Assembly: GCA_013330155.1 (NCBI GenBank)
Contig: DUIU01000059.1
Coordinates: 1-7,103, forward strand
Reading direction: 5' to 3'
Origin: Candidatus Poseidonia sp.
GTDB taxonomy: Archaea > Thermoplasmatota > Poseidoniia > Poseidoniales > Poseidoniaceae
DNA length: 7,103 bases
Shown here: piece by piece, positions 1-5,558 of the stretch
Numbering within the stretch: position 1 is the first letter of the stretch
How the letters are laid out: the number at the start of each line of letters is the position of its first letter
Notes under the pieces: generated by a model
Seen by the model: the letters and a program-made list of their open reading frames with translations, nothing else
Database searches by the model: none
Told to the model about the DNA's origin: nothing
Position numbers and translations under genes: made by a program

Positions 1-503
1 GCCACCATGAAGTGGGTCGTCCAGTGGTGAACCGCTCGCAAGATGTATCCAAACGGCAACTCGGTCATGATGTACTGCATGCTGGCGTAAGCCGGGGAAG
101 GGTCGCCTTCTCCACCAGGAACGTAGTAGATGCCGAGGACTGTTCCCGTGATGACGAGGATGATGAAAGAAAGGAAGGAAATACCGCCAAGGCAGTAGAG
201 TGGATACCAATACCAAATGATTCGGAGTTTGTACTTCTCAGCGTGGGTAAGTGGCATTTGACGGTGCATGTTGTAGTAGGCGCCTTTGGACATGTTCCAG
301 TAATCTTGGAGACGGAAACGGGTATCAAGCCATGAAAAGACCCACAGGAACGAACGTTCTGCAACACCCATTTTGCCGGTTGATTCAACCGCTCGAAGAA
401 TGTCTCTTCGAGGCATTTCTTCGTTCTCCTTGCGGAGGGTGAAGGCAACCAGTAACACCAGGAAGGCGATAAAGAACCATAGAATCCAGAACATTGTCGT
501 CAT
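1..503 (-). CDS. Cytochrome b, N-terminal part (bc-type complex), cut by window edge
   Basis: Membrane core subunit of a quinol-oxidising cytochrome bc/b6f-type complex, carrying hemes b and the quinone sites. The frame is open to the left edge, so only about 167 N-terminal residues are visible. Seen: an extra N-terminal hydrophobic helix (about residues 4-22), a charged linker, the WLDTR stretch (58-62), then cytochrome b helix A (about 100-127) with glycines in LGGISF and TGTVLG followed by YYVP. Next come AYASMQYIMTELPFGYILR and RAVHHW, where H159 should be a heme ligand. The ATG at 503 is chosen because a near-perfect Shine-Dalgarno GAGGTGAT lies just upstream, overlapping the Rieske stop codon. 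An internal ATG (residue 30, position 416) also has an AAGGAG upstream and would remove the extra helix. Family assignment is confident. Whether the product is a short b6-type or a long fused cytochrome b cannot be seen. Confidence 0.9.
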   Translation of the reverse strand, partial: MTTMFWILWFFIAFLVLLVAFTLRKENEEMPRRDILRAVESTGKMGVAERSFLWVFSWLDTRFRLQDYWNMSKGAYYNMHRQMPLTHAEKYKLRIIWYWYPLYCLGGISFLSFIILVITGTVLGIYYVPGGEGDPSPAYASMQYIMTELPFGYILRAVHHWTTHFMV

Positions 504-506
504 CGT

Positions 507-514
507 ATCACCTC
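507..514 (-). promoter_or_regulatory. Shine-Dalgarno site of cytochrome b
   Basis: The transcript reads GAGGTGAT, complementary to the archaeal 16S rRNA 3' end (CACCUC core), three bases before the ATG at 503. It includes part of the Rieske TGA stop (515-513), so termination on the Rieske gene and initiation on cytochrome b are probably coupled. This site supports the upstream start for cytochrome b. Confidence 0.75.
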
Positions 515-1358
515 AATCGCAGTATGTGTACCAATCCACGTAGTCAGTCAGGCCTTCAATGACGCCACCGTTGAGCTGAATCGGGATGATGGGGAGGCCC
601 ACAGGAGCAGGTCCACCGGCTCGACGAATGCCAGCGTAGTTGAACGTGGCTCCGTTTGAGCGATTCCGGTTGGTGTTCATCTCAAGAGCGGTTGGATCAA
701 ACCGGGAAGAGTGACAAATGCAGAACATCTTGGTGCCACCATCGTCGCCCCCACCAGGCGTCCAAGAGTCTTCGGTGAAGGAATTGGAAACGAGTTGCCA
801 TCCGGGAATGCAGCACAAGTGCGTGCAGCGACCGAAGACCATCACGAGGTCTTCGGAAGGCATCAAGCGGGGGTCAACTTCAGCAAGGTCTTCAAAGTGA
901 CCGACGTACTTGCCGGTCTCATCGTACCCTTCCATGAATTGGAAGCGAGCCTTTCCGTTTGATTCGGGAGTGCCGGCATATTTCGAGTGCGTGACGTAGT
1001 TGACAACAACTGGGACACCGTTCCAAACTCCAGCCGCACCGGCCGTACCGGTTGATGAACTGGCAGCTTCGGCCTCAAAGTCGGCTTTGGTCATGGGCTG
1101 CAAGTGCTTTGCCCCGTACCATGCTTCGTCTTCGCGACCTTTGGCCCAGAATTGAACAGCGAGGTCGCCACCACCGCCGCCACCTGGCGGAAGGAGAATG
1201 GAGGCGAACCCAAGCATGCCGATGGAGGCGGTCAATACACCTGCAGCGGTGTTGAATCCGTAGCGAAGAAATTGACGACGGTTGATCGACGTCGTTCCAG
1301 CATCCATGCTGTCTGAGCCGTCGGATGGGGCGGGTTTGAGTTCGTATTCACGTGCCAT
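513..1358 (-). CDS. Rieske [2Fe-2S] iron-sulfur protein, Tat-anchored
   Basis: High-potential iron-sulfur subunit that takes an electron from quinol at cytochrome b and passes it to an outer-face carrier. It is 281 residues long. A twin-arginine motif (NRRQFL, 26-31) precedes one hydrophobic segment (about 38-56), the usual Tat signal-anchor, so the folded cluster domain would lie outside the membrane. A glycine run (59-64) makes a flexible hinge. Cluster box 1 is CTHLCC (178-183) and box 2 is CICHSS (213-218). By family comparison C178, H180, C213 and H216 bind the cluster and C183-C215 form the disulfide. Box 1 has Cys instead of the usual Gly at 182, box 2 has Ser instead of Gly at 217, and the position of the conserved Tyr is F220. 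The gene starts two codons after the stop of the membrane protein upstream, with GGTGAGG as ribosome-binding site, and ends at the cytochrome b ribosome-binding site. Confidence 0.93.
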   Translation of the reverse strand: MAREYELKPAPSDGSDSMDAGTTSINRRQFLRYGFNTAAGVLTASIGMLGFASILLPPGGGGGGDLAVQFWAKGREDEAWYGAKHLQPMTKADFEAEAASSSTGTAGAAGVWNGVPVVVNYVTHSKYAGTPESNGKARFQFMEGYDETGKYVGHFEDLAEVDPRLMPSEDLVMVFGRCTHLCCIPGWQLVSNSFTEDSWTPGGGDDGGTKMFCICHSSRFDPTALEMNTNRNRSNGATFNYAGIRRAGGPAPVGLPIIPIQLNGGVIEGLTDYVDWYTYCD

Positions 1359-1364
1359 ATCGCC

Positions 1365-1808
1365 TCACCACTTGTACTCCCGCCAGTCTTTCTGGTGCTC
1401 TGGAATGAATTTGTTTTGAGCGTGCTTGACGATGATGGTGTCGGGAAGAACGAATTTCAGGTAGATGATGCCCATCATGATGAGCGTGGTCATGGTCATG
1501 GCGAGGTGGAAAGAGAGTTGCTGTTGGTCCCAACCTTTGGCCAAGCCGTAAATCATGGAAAAACTCCAGTAGCAAATCCAAAACAGCCCCCAGCCGAGGA
1601 AGAAAATCGTGAGGTAGGAGGCCCCAGATGGTGCCAAGGAGGCGCTGACGATGGTTCCCGGTTCGGCGACGTTGAAGACGCCGTGGTCAATTGCACTCGA
1701 CATCTGCTCTTCCGTGAGTTCAGCGTCCTCAAGGGCTGTCCTTGCATCATCAACGGCGATGCTCCCGTCGGCGACACCTCGAAGCAAGGTCGTGATTGTG
1801 TCGTCCAT
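1365..1808 (-). CDS. Small two-helix membrane protein in the bc operon, function unknown
   Basis: I do not recognise a named family. From the ATG at 1808 it is 147 residues. The first 65 or so are soluble and helix-prone with many acidic residues (VDDARTALEDAELTEEQMSSAI), resembling a small helical bundle. Two hydrophobic helices follow: about 66-88, aromatic rich (LGWGLFWICYWSF), and about 102-122, with a short charged loop between (AKGWDQQQ). The C-terminal tail is basic and aromatic (EYKW end). The ATG is preferred over the adjacent upstream GTG (1811) because GAGGTGATC lies four bases before it and the ATG shares one base with the previous stop (TGATG). It sits between the CxCH anchor protein and the Rieske gene, so an accessory subunit or assembly factor of the bc complex is the best inference. 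Confidence 0.8.
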   Translation of the reverse strand: MDDTITTLLRGVADGSIAVDDARTALEDAELTEEQMSSAIDHGVFNVAEPGTIVSASLAPSGASYLTIFFLGWGLFWICYWSFSMIYGLAKGWDQQQLSFHLAMTMTTLIMMGIIYLKFVLPDTIIVKHAQNKFIPEHQKDWREYKW

Positions 1809-2650
1809 CACTGATCACCTCGGCGCATGAGTTTGTATCGAAGACGAAGCTGGTTGCTACGGCCCTTGTACGAGGTCGAAAAGCCATAGCGAAGCAGGAG
1901 GCCGGCGAAGATAACCACGCCAATCACCGCACCGAAGCCAAGCAGGCCAAGCCAGTGAGCACGAAGTTTGGCCCCCATGTGATGGAGGTCAACGCCATGG
2001 TGAGCAGGTTCGGGAGGGCTAACGTTGCCGTCCCCGGCAAAGAGCGTCCGGGTGCCCATGGCCGCAGAGGCCTCATCGCCTTCGTTGAGGGCGAAGTTGA
2101 GTTGATTCCAACGGTCTTCCACGCCAGGCACTTGGTCGCCGTTGACGGAGTTTCCAACGATCCAGAAGTTGACGGTACCGGAATCGGCTTCGGGAGCCGT
2201 CCAGTCAAACACCCAAGCTCGGTCTTCGTTGGCCGAAGAGGCCTCGGTGTGAGTCAGGGTTTGCTCATCGAGCGCACCGTCAATCTCCCAGTTTTGAGCC
2301 ACATCGCTTGCAAGGGTTCCAAGAGAAACTCGCATGGAGAAACCGGCGGTGTAGGTGCCCGTCGCAGGAGGTCCCCCAATCAACTGAAGGTGGAGCGTGT
2401 ATGTCTCTCCGGCGACATAAGCGAACGGAACGTCAACGAGAATGACTTGCACAGCGTTGTCGGCGACCTCGTTGTGGCAGAGGCAACCAGATTTGGCGAC
2501 ATCGTCGATGTCAACCTGCCCGGTTGAGCCTTGGTGAGATTGAGCGCCCCCAATGCCGCCGTGATAGGACGATGCAAGCGTTGGAAGCAGCAGCAGTACC
2601 CCGACCATGGCAAGCAGGGCTGTGCGCGATGAACGAGTAGATCTGTGCAT
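1808..2650 (-). CDS. Secreted, C-terminally anchored protein with CxCH motif; Reeler / choice-of-anchor V-like
   Basis: First gene of the respiratory operon, 280 residues. It has a basic N-terminus and a hydrophobic signal peptide (about 10-27, LASS near the cleavage point). An exported domain follows (about 29-225) and then one C-terminal membrane helix (about 232-254) with a strongly basic tail (KGRSNQLRLRYKLMRRGD), so the body faces outside. The domain has a SGCLCH motif (C56, C58, H59), a beta-rich stretch with YVAGETYTLHLQL and GFSMRVSLGTL, and FDWTAPEADSGTVNFWIVGNSVNGD. This order resembles the Reeler-like / choice-of-anchor V domain, often found with a Cys-x-x-Cys-His or similar motif at its start. 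A His-rich patch (HHGVDLHH, 217-224) precedes the membrane helix. Its role is unknown, possibly a metal- or heme-binding partner of the Rieske protein. GGTGAG precedes the ATG by three bases. Confidence 0.85.
   Translation of the reverse strand: MHRSTRSSRTALLAMVGVLLLLPTLASSYHGGIGGAQSHQGSTGQVDIDDVAKSGCLCHNEVADNAVQVILVDVPFAYVAGETYTLHLQLIGGPPATGTYTAGFSMRVSLGTLASDVAQNWEIDGALDEQTLTHTEASSANEDRAWVFDWTAPEADSGTVNFWIVGNSVNGDQVPGVEDRWNQLNFALNEGDEASAAMGTRTLFAGDGNVSPPEPAHHGVDLHHMGAKLRAHWLGLLGFGAVIGVVIFAGLLLRYGFSTSYKGRSNQLRLRYKLMRRGDQ
1813..1821 (-). promoter_or_regulatory. Shine-Dalgarno site of the two-helix protein
   Basis: The transcript reads GAGGTGATC, a nine-base match to the archaeal anti-Shine-Dalgarno. 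It lies inside the last codons of the upstream gene and four bases before the ATG at 1808, with a TGATG stop-start overlap. It decides the start and implies translational coupling. Confidence 0.75.
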
Positions 2651-2658
2651 AGTCTCAC

Positions 2659-2684
2659 CCTTGCAATCTTTCCGACCTGCAAGG
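2659..2684. repeat. Inverted repeat near the operon start, possible operator
   Basis: Perfect 7-base arms CCTTGCA (2659-2665) and TGCAAGG (2678-2684) are separated by 12 bases. The dyad lies between the TATA-like box at 2689-2697 and the start codon at 2650, around where transcription should begin. Position suggests a repressor or regulator site for the bc operon. The arms are short, so chance is possible. Confidence 0.4.
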
Positions 2685-2688
2685 ACTC

Positions 2689-2697
2689 CTTAAACAT
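2689..2697 (-). promoter_or_regulatory. Candidate TATA box of the bc operon
   Basis: On the minus strand the sequence reads TGTTTAAGG, an AT-rich archaeal TATA-like element. A start about 25 bases downstream falls near 2668, which leaves a leader of roughly 18 bases containing the GGTGAG ribosome-binding site. It is inferred from position and composition only. Confidence 0.4.
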
Positions 2698-2761
2698 TGC
2701 CAGCAAATCACCACTTTAGGTGCGGCGCAGTGTAGCGTTTTTTGAGAGATTTTCGGCCGCC

Positions 2762-2768
2762 TATTTAT
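2762..2768 (+). promoter_or_regulatory. Candidate TATA box of the TPR / FtsZ-like genes
   Basis: The sequence TATTTAT is the most AT-rich element of the divergent intergenic region, about 65 bases before the TPR start codon. Transcription would begin near 2791 and give a leader of about 38 bases. No clear Shine-Dalgarno precedes the TPR start. The rest of 2651-2828 holds no convincing gene. Confidence 0.45.
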
Positions 2769-2828
2769 CAACTTGTGAAAGTAACAAATTCCCCAAGGAA
2801 GAGTTCATCAATTTGAGCGCGTTCGTCC

Positions 2829-3140
2829 ATGATGAGGACCATGACCAACTACGCTTTTGATAACACCTACGACCTCTCCGAACAGCAGCTTCAGCAGCTT
2901 GACGAGGCTGAAGATTTGATGCTCAAAGGATCACTTGGAAAAGCAGAAGAAATCCTGCTCAGCATGTTGAAGGAAGACCCAGAATGCATACCCGTCCTCT
3001 CAAACCTCGGACACATGTACGGACGCCATTTGTCAGAATTCAAGACCGCCGTTGAATATTATGACCGCGTCTTGGCCCTCGAACCGGACAACGCTTGGGC
3101 AAGGGATGCACGTCGCCGATACCTGCGCTACATTGACTGA
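2829..3140 (+). CDS. Short TPR-repeat protein
   Basis: A 103-residue soluble protein made almost entirely of tetratricopeptide-type helices, a fold used for protein-protein contacts. The first repeat spans about 20-51 (EAEDLMLKGSLGKAEEILL then LKEDPE). The second spans about 52-87 (PVLSNLGHMYG, TAVEYYDRVLALEPDN), with a slightly enlarged turn (RHLSEF). A basic capping helix follows (ARDARRRYLRY). The start is uncertain: ATGs occur at 2829, 2832 and 2841, none with a clear ribosome-binding site. The gene ends 24 bases before the FtsZ-like gene on the same strand, so the two are probably co-transcribed and the TPR protein may bind or regulate the FtsZ-like protein. That link is inference from position. 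No signal peptide or membrane helix is present. Confidence 0.85.
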   Translation: MMRTMTNYAFDNTYDLSEQQLQQLDEAEDLMLKGSLGKAEEILLSMLKEDPECIPVLSNLGHMYGRHLSEFKTAVEYYDRVLALEPDNAWARDARRRYLRYID

Positions 3141-3164
3141 ATAAGGACACCAAAGTTCATTGAG

Positions 3165-4100
3165 ATGGCGCACACCGTAGCCACCATGGACCCCTCCAAC
3201 ATTCTGATTGCCGGAGTGGGCGGCATCGGATGCTCGTGGGCCCACCAAGCCCATCAAAAGTGCCTCGGAAGCGCCCACTTGGTGCTCATCGATGCTGATG
3301 ATTCCAGTTTCCAAACCGGAGATGAAGTTCACGTGCTCCGCCTTGGACATGCATTGGACAGCGTAGGTTGTGCCGCTTTACCTCCCCTCGCCGAGCAACG
3401 AATGCGAGGGTTGAGCACCATCACCAATCAGCTGCTTGACGCAACGGAACTCGTCATCCTCCTCACGGGCCTTGGTGGCGGGGTAGGCACCGGTGCAGCC
3501 CACGAATTTGCCCGCCAAGCACGTCAATCTGGAGCCATTGTCCTCGCCGTTGCAGGCCTACCTTTCGAGAGCCAGCCCACGCGAATGGAAATCGCCCAGG
3601 AGGGACTGGAACGTCTCGAGCATACCGCTCACATTACCGTTCGACTCTCCCTAGATCGACTCGCCCGACAAGCGAGGGAGAAGGGGCAATTATGGCAAAT
3701 GGGGGCCGAATGGATTGAAGATTTGGTGGACGGTTTGGTCCGAACATTGATGAGAATGGGGCTAATCAACCTTGATTTGATGGACTTGCGGGCGATTGTT
3801 GATCAAACTGGCGAGGCCACGATGTTGGTCGGCGTTGGACGCCCCGACGACCCAAAAGGAATCTTGGAGGCCGCCTTGAAAGCACCGCTAGCGGCCATGG
3901 ACGTTGGTGGAGCAAAAGGTTGCCTCATCCAAGTCGAAGGTGGGCTAGGCATGACCATCGGACAAGTCGATGCCGTTGCCGACCTCTTCACGAGCGCTCT
4001 CGACACGGATGCACAGGTCATTTTGGGAGCGCGAGTCAGTGAAGACTTGGTTGACACCATTCGAGTCGTCACACTCTTGGCCGGCATCCACCCGGCCTAA
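3165..4100 (+). CDS. Divergent FtsZ/tubulin-family protein without a C-terminal tail
   Basis: A 311-residue homologue of FtsZ, the GTP-dependent cell-division filament protein. Seen: the N-terminal Rossmann start with GVGGIG (17-22), the tubulin/FtsZ signature GGGVGTG (104-110), LPFESQPTRM and AQEGLERL (132-151), the T7 catalytic loop N202-L-D204-L-M-D207, and the FtsZ C-terminal domain (about 208-307, with GAKGCLIQVEGG and VILGARVSEDL). By alignment from memory with archaeal FtsZ, the T1 Asn is Cys23, the T2 NTD is DAD (43-45), the glycine-rich T3 loop is missing, and the guanine-binding Asp is A181. It stops right after the C-terminal domain, so the linker and the conserved tail peptide that binds FtsA/SepF are absent. 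It is probably an accessory paralogue rather than the main division FtsZ. The start could also be the ATG at 3186. It follows the TPR gene and its stop overlaps that of the convergent gene. Confidence 0.85.
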   Translation: MAHTVATMDPSNILIAGVGGIGCSWAHQAHQKCLGSAHLVLIDADDSSFQTGDEVHVLRLGHALDSVGCAALPPLAEQRMRGLSTITNQLLDATELVILLTGLGGGVGTGAAHEFARQARQSGAIVLAVAGLPFESQPTRMEIAQEGLERLEHTAHITVRLSLDRLARQAREKGQLWQMGAEWIEDLVDGLVRTLMRMGLINLDLMDLRAIVDQTGEATMLVGVGRPDDPKGILEAALKAPLAAMDVGGAKGCLIQVEGGLGMTIGQVDAVADLFTSALDTDAQVILGARVSEDLVDTIRVVTLLAGIHPA

Positions 4101-5500
4101 TCGAGAAGTTCGATTTCATCATCGTCCCAAGAGACATCGTTCGCCAACACTTCAGGTTCAGACCAAGAGACCCCTTCGCCAATGGAAGGAGGCGTGGCAT
4201 CGTCCTTCGAAACATCATCAGCATCGACCGCTTGGGCCATGGTTTCAGAGTCTGGAGTTTCGGCGGCATCTCCATCAGGAATATCTTGTCCTTCAACGGC
4301 GGGCATGGCATCTTCGACGACCTGTTGAATGCGCTCGGTGGCCTTCACGCCACCCATCGTTGCCTCGAGAACCCGAGGTTGCATCCAAAGGAACGTAAGA
4401 ACAACCACGAGGTGGCCAGCCATCATGACGTTTCTCACATCATTGAGCACGGTGGTAAGCATGGCCACACTCCCCGCGTAGGCATAGCCAAAAGCAAGAC
4501 CAATGGGTAAAGCATTGTTGGAGTTAACCAACTTCATCGTGGAACGATACGAGCGAGAGGTCAGCCCCCAGATGGCCATCAAGACCGTGAACATCATGAG
4601 AAGAAATTCCTCCAACATCAGAAGGCTGTTGCTTGGGGCAATAACCCAGTGCCGCCAAACGGTGAGGAGGTGCCATGCAATCAAGAGCTGGCTGAGCAGC
4701 ATCCAGCGGTTTGAAAACGAATGGAAATCCGAGCGCGAGGAGGCGTGAAGCCGCCCTGGATACGACCGGCGCCAGGCCAGAACAAAAACCGCCGTCAAGG
4801 CAACGAAAAAGAGGGCGTGGTCCAAGAAAAACTGGGCAGGAGCCAACGACCCGCCCGCCATCCATTGGAATCCCGCAATGAGGCCTCCAGCAAGGCCCAT
4901 CAAAAGAAGATAGGAGAATGCTGTGTGCCGACGAAGTCCACCTTCGACTCGATCCCCAGCTTCAGGAAGTTTGGAAGCGGCCAGCGAGGCAAGCCAGCGG
5001 CCAAAACCTCGCCCTTGGACGATAGCCCAAACCACAAAACAGGAAGAAAGAAGCACAGGTAGCAAACCCGTCAAGTCCCCAAGCGCCCCTTGTTCACCAA
5101 CCAAAGCCAGGAGGGCCAAGAGCACCACCACTGACATGGTGAGCGGGAAGATGCAGATTCGGAAGGAAAAAACGGTCCGCTTTATCCGACCTTGGTCAGG
5201 TGAGTCAGCAGCATCGGGCAGTTGTATCCAACCTTGAATGCGACCACTTCCGGACAGCATTCCAGTGAGGAGATAACCACCTGAGAGAGAGATGAAACCC
5301 AGGGCGCTCATCGATTCGCTTCCAGCCACGGCCATCATTTGCAGCAGCAATGAAAGGCCAACAATGAGGACGAGGTGCGGGAGTGTTTTGCCGCTCAAGA
5401 GAAGTCGCAAAAGGCTCCACAAGGAGGATTCTTCCGCTTTGAGTTCGTCAAGTGGAGTCCCCTCGGTCGCCTCAACGGGCGCTGACTCATCACCTTCCAT
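4097..5500 (-). CDS. Polytopic membrane protein with acidic C-terminal tail, function unknown
   Basis: A 467-residue integral membrane protein of no family I recognise. An acidic N-terminus (1-27) is followed by about ten hydrophobic helices (near 41-60, 65-83, 113-134, 144-163, 196-214, 226-243, 268-285, 295-312, 330-350, 358-374). A roughly 90-residue soluble tail follows, rich in Asp and Glu, that ends in two similar elements, GVSWSEPEV (443-451) and DVSWDDDEI (455-463). Polar and aromatic residues near the helices (WHLLTVWRHW) give no clear transporter or enzyme signature. The frame stays open far upstream to 6037, but that part overlaps Rnp2 on the other strand and is Arg/Ser-rich non-protein-like sequence. 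The ATG at 5500 is chosen, and ATGs at 5557/5560 are possible. Its stop shares bases with the FtsZ-like stop. Confidence 0.8.
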   Translation of the reverse strand: MEGDESAPVEATEGTPLDELKAEESSLWSLLRLLLSGKTLPHLVLIVGLSLLLQMMAVAGSESMSALGFISLSGGYLLTGMLSGSGRIQGWIQLPDAADSPDQGRIKRTVFSFRICIFPLTMSVVVLLALLALVGEQGALGDLTGLLPVLLSSCFVVWAIVQGRGFGRWLASLAASKLPEAGDRVEGGLRRHTAFSYLLLMGLAGGLIAGFQWMAGGSLAPAQFFLDHALFFVALTAVFVLAWRRSYPGRLHASSRSDFHSFSNRWMLLSQLLIAWHLLTVWRHWVIAPSNSLLMLEEFLLMMFTVLMAIWGLTSRSYRSTMKLVNSNNALPIGLAFGYAYAGSVAMLTTVLNDVRNVMMAGHLVVVLTFLWMQPRVLEATMGGVKATERIQQVVEDAMPAVEGQDIPDGDAAETPDSETMAQAVDADDVSKDDATPPSIGEGVSWSEPEVLANDVSWDDDEIELLD

Positions 5501-5558
5501 GGCAATTCCTGACCGTGACCCGTTTTGAGGGTATTCCTCACCTGAGAAGTCAAACATC

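Noticed and set aside
12..448. Open frames on both strands (107, 127 and 63 codons) at the left end
   Set aside because: The cytochrome b frame on the minus strand, open to the edge, has clear family motifs and a strong ribosome-binding site; the others are its shadows.
1395..1814. 139-codon plus-strand frame
   Set aside because: Shadow of the two-helix membrane protein, whose start is fixed by a perfect Shine-Dalgarno.
1973..2485. CxCH motif as a standard c-type heme site
   Set aside because: The motif SGCLCH lacks the CxxCH spacing, so a normal cytochrome c call is not supported.
1796..2527. 243-codon plus-strand frame
   Set aside because: Antisense to the CxCH anchor protein, which has a signal peptide, domain pattern and membrane anchor. 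The plus-strand product has no recognisable features.
2651..2828. Possible small gene or RNA in the divergent intergenic region
   Set aside because: Only short frames without ribosome-binding sites; T-rich run at 2738-2743 has no preceding stem, so no terminator is called.
4923..5237. 104-codon plus-strand frame inside the membrane protein gene
   Set aside because: Low-complexity Ser/Pro/Lys product antisense to clear transmembrane helices.
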